Below, piece by piece: positions 11,725-21,307 of a stretch of DNA of 64,000 nucleotides. The translations under genes and the position numbers were made by a program. Origin of the DNA: Neostapfia colusana. Lineage: Eukaryota; Streptophyta; Magnoliopsida; Poales; Poaceae. Position 1 is the first letter of the stretch, and the number at the start of each line of letters is the position of its first letter. Where the stretch lies: positions 91,084,622 to 91,148,621 of the forward strand of contig JASWHV010000005.1 of NCBI GenBank assembly GCA_030760725.1, in the 5' to 3' direction. Below the pieces are notes generated by a model, which saw only the letters and a program-made list of their open reading frames with translations, made no database searches and was not told where the DNA came from.

Positions 11725-12953
11725 AGATCTGTCCTGGTTCAAATGTTATGAGATGTCAAAGTTAACAGAATTTCTAGAGAACATTGGACAGCACCTCCCC
11801 GCTTCAGGTACTGATTTGATCCAAGAATTCCAGTTAATTCTGCTCCCAATCTGACAAAACTTTCTGTTAAAAAGTTGTAACCCATCTCATGAAATTTTCA
11901 GAACTAACTCATTTTCTATTTTTGGATTTTTATGCAGGAAGTTATGCTCAATTTACAGAGAGTTACAGAGAGTTTTTACTCTGCCCTGTTTTCTGGACAG
12001 TTTCCACTCTACTGCATCTTTCGACTAGTTAAGGGATGAAACACCTCTGGACCTCAACAAAAAAGTTGTAAAGATCTTCCAAAGCTTTCCAGAAATGTAT
12101 CATATGACCCCAACCTCGAAATAACTCACTCTCTTACCTCTGATTAACTTCAGCCTTAATTCAGTTGAAAACAGAGTACTCTGTCCTTAGCAGCCTATAA
12201 GTTGAAAACTTGTTAACTTGAATATCCTGATTAAGGGAAGGAGTTACATCAAAGTTTTAGTGCTCTGGATTAAAACTCTCAAGTTTTACAATGAAGTTGT
12301 TCATTTAGTGGAGTGTGACGTCGATGCGTCACCAGAGCATGTCGGTACTACGTCCTCACAAAGAAAAACCTATACCGGACCTAGCCGGCTTCGTTAGTTC
12401 AGTGGCACTAAGCGTCTCTTGCACACGGATGCTACACGTATACCGTTTCATGGTTAGACTACCTGCAGATAACTCACACAATCGTCAGACTCGGCTGCAC
12501 ACCGAACCCGGTATCGATACAGTTCATACACCCGGCCGTTATCACTCGTCCGGATGTTCTCAAGCCAAACACGCCTTGAGCTACGTGTTCATGTTACTGA
12601 CCACGTGACAGGGTCTCCCAAATTACCCGAAGCATGCCAGGGACAGACGTTGCTTGAATACCCCAAACGACATGAAGAGTCGTAGAGGATACTAAAGCGG
12701 GTCGGGTTACCTGCCACCCGTGGGGCTCCACCCTTCAGCTTGTGCGCACTGGTGGACAGCGCTTACGTGCACCCCGCAAGACATAAAGCGTCTCGAGATG
12801 CACGATTTTCCTACATAAGAAAATAGGTTAGTATGCCACTTTCTATACACTAATAACATCCTTATATGGGCTACTAACTCGTTCCTCACTGGATTTTTGA
12901 AAAAGATGACCTTTGTAGTGCGTTAAACCTCAAGCGAGCTCCGATACCAATGC
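11725..12953 (-). other. Duplicated A1 leader (copy of 25333-26561)
   Basis: Starts with the AGATC duplication and ends just before an LTR. It is 1229 bp, exactly the length of 25333-26561, with only scattered substitutions. No gene is seen. It indicates duplication of the A1 right junction. Confidence 0.8.
12938..12949 (-). promoter_or_regulatory. Primer binding site (tRNA-iMet type), duplicated A1 copy
   Basis: Plus strand gctccgatacca, four bases before the LTR start at 12954; one mismatch to the consensus. Confidence 0.8.
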
Positions 12954-14163
12954 TGACATGACCCCACGGTCTTGTTGAGCCAGGATCACGCTGAGGGGTG
13001 CTGCATTGCACAACACCGGATAACACACATCAAAGGTACAAAGCGGAAGCAAAGTTTATTACATAAAGGGGTTTATGAACATTTGTACAACAAAATATGT
13101 TCAGTCTACACTCATGGGCGTAGACTACTCATCGAGTTCACGTTCAGCCGTGAACGTGTCCCCACTGGCACACACACACACTAACACGGCGGCGTGCACG
13201 ACTCCCACTCGATGAGGTTCCATCTCCTCCTCCGGAGTCCCATCCTCATAGAACCCTGCAAAAGCTTCAAACACAAGCAGTGGGCACGAAGGCTCAGCAA
13301 GACTGACCCGTCTCTCCTAAACATGAAACTTCTACATGGAGGGTGATAGGTTACATGAGACAAAATGAGTTGCAAGGACTCGCCTAATTAGTGGGACCTT
13401 ACTTTCAAGTTTTAGCAGCAGGTTGTGGAGAACCTTACGCTAAGGCACATGAGAGAGCCGCAATCAAACAAGAAACACATTTATCTCATGTACTTTGCCC
13501 AATACTGAAAAGAACTTTAGTTAGCTCTAAACTACAACAAATCATTAACAATCAAGTTCATCTTTCAATCAGCAACATTTTAACATATATCTAGCCTGTT
13601 CTTTCTATGTCACGGTATAGTGAACAAGTGGTACTCACTGATCGCGAGGGACGGCGATTATAATCGATTTACACCTGCAGGGTTACCCAAATAACCCGTC
13701 ACGTACGCCCGTACTCGATGTTGCCTACAGCAACCATCACGGACGCCATACGCAACCACCTTTCACCCATTAGCCAAATATTGAACCGGTCCCATCATCC
13801 CGAGCAAGAGGTCTCTGCACGTGCATCTCAATGCCGCCAGCCGATTTACACCTCAAGCTCTCAACCTACCCTCTGAACGACAGGCAATGCCTCAATATCC
13901 CGCTACCCGAGTTACATCGGTTTCCTGGTTCCCATATAGCCGGTAGGTCGTCGGTACTGTTCTAGCTTGTTCAACAGGTACGCACACGGCTCGGTCCTCA
14001 ATCGACACAAGCGGAGCTATAGCACACAGGCCCCAAAGTCCTGCTTCCCTTACTCTCCGCTTGGTCTCATTTTTCTTGCCATGTGTTTCATTTGCTATCT
14101 CTAGCCGAGCAATGTGCCTCTAGCCTATTCTCACGAGTAGTTCCAACTACTCGACTTGTACCG
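12954..14163 (-). repeat. Truncated A1-type LTR fused to A2 pol
   Basis: Begins TGACATGACC and follows the A1-type LTR sequence to ...cgacttgtaccg, where it joins the 3' end of A2 pol at 14164. About 2.8 kb of LTR and the A2 polypurine tract are missing. Exon 2 of the LTR gene here carries a small in-frame deletion near 13215. Confidence 0.85.
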
Positions 14164-17100
14164 GATATGCGACGTGAAAAAGTCAGGGTAGTTAGCGTGA
14201 AGAAATCCTTCGCTCTCCCATGTCGCTTCGTCCACGGAGTGATTACTCCATAGAACTTTGTAGAACCACAACATGTGGTTGCGTGTGGTTCGGGCCTTTT
14301 CGTCAATGATCTGAACCGGTTCCTCCCGATAGGTGAGATCCGCTTGCAGTTCTTCAATGTCCTCCAGCTGAACGGTAGTTGATAGCTTGAAACACTTCCT
14401 CAGCTGGGAAATATGAAAGACGTCGAGCACACCGGAAAGTGCTTCTGGTAATTTCAGCCAGTATGCTACTGATCCACACCTTTCGGTAATCTGGAATGGA
14501 CCGATGAATCAGGGTGCCAACTTTCCTCTCACCCCAAATCTGTTTACGCCCTTCATTGGAGACACACGTAGGTATACGTGATCCCCGACTTCGAATTGTA
14601 ATGGACGTCTTCTCCGGTCGGCATACTGTTTCTGTCGGGATTGGGCAGCTTTTAGGTTCGCTTGAATCAGTCGAACCTTCTCTTCCGCGTTGTTGACAAG
14701 GTCAATCCCGAAGGTAACCCTTTCGCCAGACACACACCAGTTCAATGGTGTGCGGCATTTCCTACCGTATAGCGCCTCGTAGGGCGCCATCTTTATGCTG
14801 GCTTGGTACCCATTGTTGTACGAGAACTCGTCTAACAGCAAGTGATCATCCCAATTCTTGCCGTGGTCGATATCGCAAGCTCGTAGCATGTCTTCCAGGA
14901 TCTGATTTACCCGCTCGGCTTGCCCATCCTTCTGCGGGTGGTATGCTGAACTACGGATCAGCTTCGTCCCCAATGCAGCATGTAGCTGCTCCCAAAAACG
15001 GGACACAAATAAAGTGCCTCAATCCGATATGATGGTACGGGGTACGCCGTACAAGCATAGGATCCGTGAGATGTACAGTTCAGCGTACTTCTTGGCGTTG
15101 TAGTTGGTGTTGACCGGGATGAAGTGGGCAACTTTGGTGAGCCAGTCGACGATCACCCACACAGAATCATGTTTCCGAAAGGTGGTGGGTAAACCGACGA
15201 TGAAGTCCATACTCACATCCTCCCACTTCCAGGTAGGAACGCCCAGTGGTTGTAGCAGTCCCGGTTTCCGCATATGATCTTCCTTCACCCTTCAACATGT
15301 ATCACACTCGGACACGTACTTCGTGATCTCTCGCTTCATCCGTGTCCACCAAAACTTGCTTCTGAGTTCTTGATACATTTTGTTGCTGCCGGGGTGAATA
15401 GAAAATTTTGATAAGTGAGCCTCATCAAAAATTTTCTTTCGTAACTCCGGGTTACGGGGTACGACGATCCGGTCCTTGAACCATAGAACGCCGTCTCCGT
15501 CCTTCTGGAAACATTTGAGCTCCCCACTGTCTACACGTCTCCGCAAATGCGACATGCCCTTGTCATGTTTCTGAGCTGCTGCTATCTCTTCACGGAAGGT
15601 GGGGATCAAAGCTAAGTTGTAGAGAGCTCCATGTGGAATCACATGCAGTGGTGGTTCGCTCTCTTCCAACGGTGTGATGGTCAGATTGTTGACGTGTGAC
15701 TTGCGGCTCATGTTCAGCTCCTTCTGAGTGATTATGTACTTGAGGCTCTTGTGGTCGGTATATAGATGTACGAGGTTACCGAGTAGGTAGTGCCTCCACA
15801 TTTTCAGTGCAAGTACCACGGCAGCGAGCTCCAAATTGTGAGTTGGATAATTCTGCTCATGGTTTCTAAGCTGCCGTGATCCATACGCGACCACTCTTCG
15901 GTCTTGCATCAGCACACATCCGAGCCCAATGCCGGATGCATCGCAGTACACATCGAACGGTTTTGTTGTGTCTGGCTGCGCCAAAACCGGTGCTGATGTT
16001 AGGTGCTTGACTAAAGCCTTGAATGCTGCTTCACATGCCGGACTCCAAACATATTTGGTAGACTTCTTCAGAAGCTCCGTCATCGGCTTGGCAATCTTCG
16101 AGAAGTTCGGAATGAACCTCCGATAATATCCCGCGAGTCCGAGGAAACTCCGTACCTCGTGAACAGTCCTCGGGGACTTCCAATTCAGCACTTGAGTGAT
16201 CTTACTCGGGTCTACAGCGATACCCTCCGCTGAGATGATATGCCCGAGAAAAGGCACTTGCGATATCCAGAATTCACACTTGCTGAATTTCGCGTATAGA
16301 TTGTGATCCCGCAGCCATTGCAAGACTATACGCAGATGTTTCTTGTGATCTTCCTCCGACTTGGAATATACCAGTATGTCGTCGATGAAGACCATGACAA
16401 ACTTATCCAGCTCCGGCATGAATACCGAGTTCATCAAATACATGAAGTGAGCTGAAGCATTGGTGAGGCCGAAGGACATGACCAGGTACTCATAAAGTCC
16501 GTACCTCGTCGAGAAAGCAGTCTTCGGAATATCCTCAGCACATATTTTAATCTGGTGGTACCCGGATCTTAAATCCATCTTGGAAAAGATCTTTGCTTCG
16601 ACCAACTGATCAAACAACATGTCGATCCGGGGCAATGGGTACTTGTTCTTGATGGTTACGGCGTTTAGTGGACGATAGTTCACACAAAGCCGCAACGTCT
16701 CATCCTTCTTCTTTACAAATAATGCCTAACAGCCCCATGGCGAGGAGCTCGGCCTAATAAAACCCTTCTCCAGGAGGTCTGTGAGCTGAGTCTTCAGTTC
16801 AGCCAACTCCTTGGGTGCCATCTTGTACGGCCTTCGGGATATTGGCATGGTTCCCGGTGCAAGTTCAATCTTGAACTCCACCTCTCTATCGGGCGGCATC
16901 CCCGGTAAATCATCCGGGAATACGTCAGGAACTCTCGGACCACTGGAATATCTTCCAATCTGATGGTTGTGGACTGATAGACACTTGGAAGTTTTATTTC
17001 TGGACTGTCCAGAAATAAGGAGTGAGATCCGTGCACTTCTGGGTTTAAGTACACGACTCGAAGGACGGTGTCTAAAACAGCGCCGTGGCGGGTTAACCAC

Positions 17101-18614
17101 ATCCCTAGGATGACATCGACCTTTTGTCCTTCTAATATTATGAGAGACGTAGGGTAGACTCTACCCGCTAAGCATAATGGTGCTTTGGAAACCATTACGC
17201 TTGCTGAAATCTTCCCACCCGGTGAATAGATCAAGTATGGACTATCGGTGGGTAGTATTTGCAAGCTATGTTTAGCAATAAAAGCTTCGTTAATAAAATT
17301 ATGTGTGGCGCCTGAATCGAACAATACTATGGCGGGATGCTGGTGGAGTTGGAACATACCCGCAAGGATTGGCTCACCCTCCGGCACGTCCTCTATGGCA
17401 AGCTGGTGGACAGTGCCGGGCCTAGGGTTTGCCCGCCGCACATTAGTAGGGTTCCGGGGTTGATTCCTCCCCGGAAGCTGCGGTGCAACTCCACCGCCTT
17501 GCCTCTCCGGGCAACTTCTGGCGAAGTGTCCTGGACGACCACACTTGTAACATGTGGCTGCTGCTTGTGCGGTGCTCGGGGGACGAAAGCCTGGCATGCG
17601 CTGTTGAGGTGCATACGCACGCGGTATCGCCCGCTGCTGCTGTTGTTGCGGAGGTAGTACTGGCAGTGCTGGCCTGAATGCCGGTGAAGAATACGGCCGA
17701 CTGCGGAAAGGCATCGACCTCTGGGGTGGCTGCCAGCGTGGACCTGATGGTGGGCGATTCACCATCCGAAATTTCTGAGAAGGACCGCCTCCTTCTCCGC
17801 TGCTTTGCGGCGCGCTTCGCTTTCTCTCTGCCGCCGCTAACTCCTTGCCGGAGTCCTCCTGGACAATTGCAGCATCAATGATGTCGTTGAGGCTGCCGCG
17901 ATTGAACATCACCAACTTGTCCTTCAGGAGCGTGTTAAGCCCCTGGTAAAAGTGGTCCCGCTGCTTCTCGTCAGTATCGGCGTGATATGACGCGTAGAGC
18001 GCGAGATCGTTGAATGTCCTGGAGTATTCCAGCGCGTTCCGGCTCCCATGCTGCAGGTGTAAGAATTCCTGTGTCTTCTACTTCATCAGACCCGGCGGTA
18101 TGTGATAGGCCCTGAAGGCCGTCCGGAACTCCGCCCAGGTCATAACTCGGTCGGTGGGCTGTGAAGCACAGAAGTTCGCCCACCACGCACTCGCGGATCC
18201 CTGGAGCTGTTGGACCGTGAACTGAGTCTTGCGCTGCTCACTTATCTGGAGCAGCCCGAACTTCATCTCTATCGCGCGGAGCCAGTTGTCCACGTCGAGA
18301 GGTTCATCCGCCCTTGAGAATACCGGGGGATGAGTCGCTAGGAAGTCGGAGTAGGAGCTCTGTTGACGCTCCTCACGGTCCTGACGTCTCTCTGGGCGAG
18401 ACGTATTGGCGATGAGAGTCTGCAGCAATTCCGTGTGCTGCTGATGAGAACCCGCCATTGCCGCCACAATGTCGGCCAATGTAACCGTTGGCAGTTGCGG
18501 TGGCGGTGTTTGCTGTTGCTGCTGCTGTCCCGAGGAGTCCTCGAGAGGCTGTTGGGAGGTCTCTCCCCCTTGGCTAGTACCCCCAACGTCCGGGTTGGCA
18601 CGTGTACGAGTCAT
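14164..18614 (-). pseudogene. gag-pol: A2 gag-pol polyprotein, degenerate
   Basis: Nearly full-length chromovirus-type polyprotein. ATG is at 18612-18614, one base after a strong acceptor (poly-T then TTTCAG). In order: polyQ N-terminus, Gag domain, CCHC knuckle, protease with intact LFDSGAT (Asp codon 17316-17318), RT with VFIDDIL, RNase H, integrase zinc finger and core, and a chromodomain-like end (FYKVLWSNHS, ATWESE). Breaks: stops at 18078-18080, 16726-16728, 15292-15294, 15019-15021 and 14509-14511, a frameshift near 17000, and an in-frame deletion of the RNase H end (after TQKELN) that removes the last catalytic Asp. Several stops fit C-to-T change of CGA arginine codons. Confidence 0.92.
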
Positions 18615-18925
18615 TCTGAAATTCAAAAAAACAGCAGCGATTAGCACATGTCATACTTAAAATTCCATATGCAACAGTAGGTATTGAAGCGACACATGAA
18701 TAATTTGCACAACATTCACATATATTGATAAAGCATAAACTTTATACAAGATACATTACTCTCGGGTCTCCGAGAAGTCGTGCTCATGTCGTCACTACCT
18801 ATAAATACGCTACTGCCTACACGACATGTCACCGATTACAAAAGTTGGGTTACACTACTCTAGCTGCCCTACTTGGCAACTGTAACCCCCTACTTGGAGT
18901 AGAACTCGACCTCCTGCGGGTCGTC
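18615..18925 (-). other. A2 spacer between accessory ORF and gag
   Basis: AT-rich, without an ORF. On the minus strand it ends with a CTAAT branch-point-like motif, a T tract and TTTCAG next to the gag ATG. Confidence 0.5.
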
Positions 18926-19831
18926 CTACTCCGGTACCTCTGCTGGTGGCTCCGGATCTACCACCTCTTCTCCCATCTCGGGTTCTCCCATTGCCGGAAG
19001 ACCCAAGACCACCGGTATGCCCAATACCGGAGGTACGAGGTCCTGCAATGCATGCACCTCGTCCATTGCTTGGTTGTAGTCTTCTTCACAGCCTTGCCCT
19101 TCCTCAATAGCATCATCCCGCTCTTGAGTAAGGTCCTCATTTTGCTGGGTTAGAGTCTGCACCAGCTCTTGCAACGCCGCGATGTCGACACGGCTTTTCT
19201 TCTTTGCCTTCTTCAGACGATGCAACTGATTATGCTGCTCGTTCAGTCGCTTGATCGTCGGAAGGAGCACATTGCGGAGTGCGCTGTGAGCACTCTCGAA
19301 ATGGTCTCCACGGCTTGTGCTCTCCTTGAGCCTTGTGGCAAGATGCTCCGTATGAACAGCTTGGCTGTCCATGGCGTTTCCCGCCCTCATCTGGAGGCTA
19401 AGGCTTGCCTCCGCGGGGCTGTACCTTGGGCAACTCGGATCAGTTGCCTCCCGGTACCTCCCTTCCCACACATGATGAGCCCGTCCCTCCACCAGAACGA
19501 GCGCGTATGGAGTGCACTCCATCGCTCTCACGTGTAGCTGGCAGAAACGTGACATGGTGTCACGGGCTGCCACTTGCCACATTCCCTCGGGTTGTCCACC
19601 TCTCACCGTGACGGTGAACGGCGCCCACCCGGGTGGCGTAGGACCAGCAGGAACAACGACATGGATCGTCCACGTCTTGTTCCCCTCTTCGCCCTCTTCC
19701 TTGGCAAAGTACTGCGGCATCTGGTTGTATCCGAAATACTGAAGCATCTGCCTCAATGCCTCCGGATAGCCGCTGTGGTGAGAACAGTGAGATTCCACCC
19801 AGCCGTTCTCGAACTGCTTATCTGCTGTCAT
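18926..19831 (-). CDS. A2 accessory ORF upstream of gag (301 aa)
   Basis: Best-preserved accessory ORF of family A. ATG 19829-19831 directly follows TTTTTACAG on the minus strand. Residues 1-120 include the MPQYF, PGWAPFTVTV and MWQVAARDTM motifs. Residues about 150-240 are predicted coiled coil, with a basic LKKAKKKSR patch and polar heptads after it. The C-terminus is acidic and proline-containing. It stops at EVPE because GAG became TAG, about a dozen codons before the A1 end point. No signal peptide or membrane segment is seen. The function is unknown; association with Gag or RNA is only a guess from the coiled coil and basic patch. Confidence 0.7.
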   Translation of the reverse strand: MTADKQFENGWVESHCSHHSGYPEALRQMLQYFGYNQMPQYFAKEEGEEGNKTWTIHVVVPAGPTPPGWAPFTVTVRGGQPEGMWQVAARDTMSRFCQLHVRAMECTPYALVLVEGRAHHVWEGRYREATDPSCPRYSPAEASLSLQMRAGNAMDSQAVHTEHLATRLKESTSRGDHFESAHSALRNVLLPTIKRLNEQHNQLHRLKKAKKKSRVDIAALQELVQTLTQQNEDLTQERDDAIEEGQGCEEDYNQAMDEVHALQDLVPPVLGIPVVLGLPAMGEPEMGEEVVDPEPPAEVPE

Positions 19832-21307
19832 CTGTAAAAATATATTTGATAAATGTCAAATATTTATTTAAACAGTAAACTATTTAGTTATAACATAAGA
19901 CATGCCATTGAACCCATAAAATTTGAAAACATAGTTCAAATTTAAACAAATTTGACTGCTGATCTGCTGTCCAATATGACAGCCCTGACCAGTTTCCATT
20001 TCAACCTGATTTAGGCCATGCTAAGTACAAAACCAATTATGGAGCTCAACATCAAAGTTAAAGATAACTTCAATAGATCTCCAGAAAGTATTTGCTTGTC
20101 CTAAGATCTGTCCTGGTTCAAAAGTTATGAGATGTCAAAGTTAACAGAATTTCTGGAGAAAATTGGACAGCACCTCTCTGCTTTAGGTACTGTTTTGATC
20201 CAAGAATTCCAGTTAATTCTGCTCCCAATCTGACAAAACTTTCTGTTACAAAGTTGTAACCCATCTCATAAGATTTCTAAAACTACCTCATTTTCTATTT
20301 TTGGATTTTTATGCAGGAAGTTATACTCAATTTACAAAGAGTCTTTGCCCTGCCCTGTTTTCTGGACAGTTTCAACTCTACTGCATTTTTCGATTGGTTA
20401 AGGGTTGAAACACCTCTGGTCATCAACAGAAAAGTTGTAAAGATTTTCTGAAGATTTCCATAAATGTATCATATGACCCCAACCTCGAAAGAACTCAACC
20501 TCTAACCTCTGATTAACTTCAGCCTTAGTTTAGCTAAAAACAGAGTGCTCTGTCCTTAGCAACCTATAAGTTGAAAACTTGTTAACTTTGAATATCCTGA
20601 TTAAGGGAAGAGGTTACAGCAAAGTTTTAATGCTCCAGATTAAAACTTTCAAATTTTACAATGAAGTTGTTCATTTAGTGGGGTGTGACGTCGATGTGTC
20701 ACCAGATCATGTCGGTACTACGTCCTCACAAAGAAAAACCTATACAGTTAATTCAGTGGCACTGAACGTCACACGCACACGGATGCTACACGTCTACCGT
20801 TTCGTGGTTAGACTACCTGCAGATAATTCACACAACCGTCATACTCGGTTGCACACCGAGCCCGGTATCCATGCAGTTCGTACACCCGGCCGTCATCACT
20901 CGCCCGGATGTTCTCAAGCCAAACACGCCTTGAGTTACGTGTTCACGTTTCAGACTACGTGACGGGGTCTCCCAAATTGCACCACGCACGCCAGGGACAG
21001 ACGTTGCTCGAATACCCCAAACGACATGAAGAGTCGTAGAGGATATTAAAGCGGGTCAGGTTACCTGCCACCCGTGGGGCTCCACCCTTCAGCTTGTGCG
21101 CACTGGTGGACAGCGCTTACGTGCACCCCCCCAAGACATACACGTCCCGAGATGCACGATTTTCTGACATAATCAAATAGGTTAGAATGCCACTTTCTAT
21201 ACGCTAATAACATCTATATATGGGCTACTAACTCGTTCCTCACTGGATTTTTGAAAAAGATGACCTTTGTAGTGCGTTAAACCTCAAGCGAGCTCTGATA
21301 CCAACGC
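19832..21307 (-). other. A2 leader between LTR and accessory ORF
   Basis: Long AT-rich leader without an ORF of note. It has an uninterrupted AGATCTGTCC site near 20103, which is the empty-site equivalent of the A2 insertion in A1. It probably forms part of the intron that ends at the accessory-ORF acceptor. Confidence 0.6.
21292..21303 (-). promoter_or_regulatory. A2 primer binding site (tRNA-iMet)
   Basis: Plus strand gctctgatacca, an exact reverse complement of the TGGTATCAGAGC PBS, four bases from the LTR start at 21308. Confidence 0.92.
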
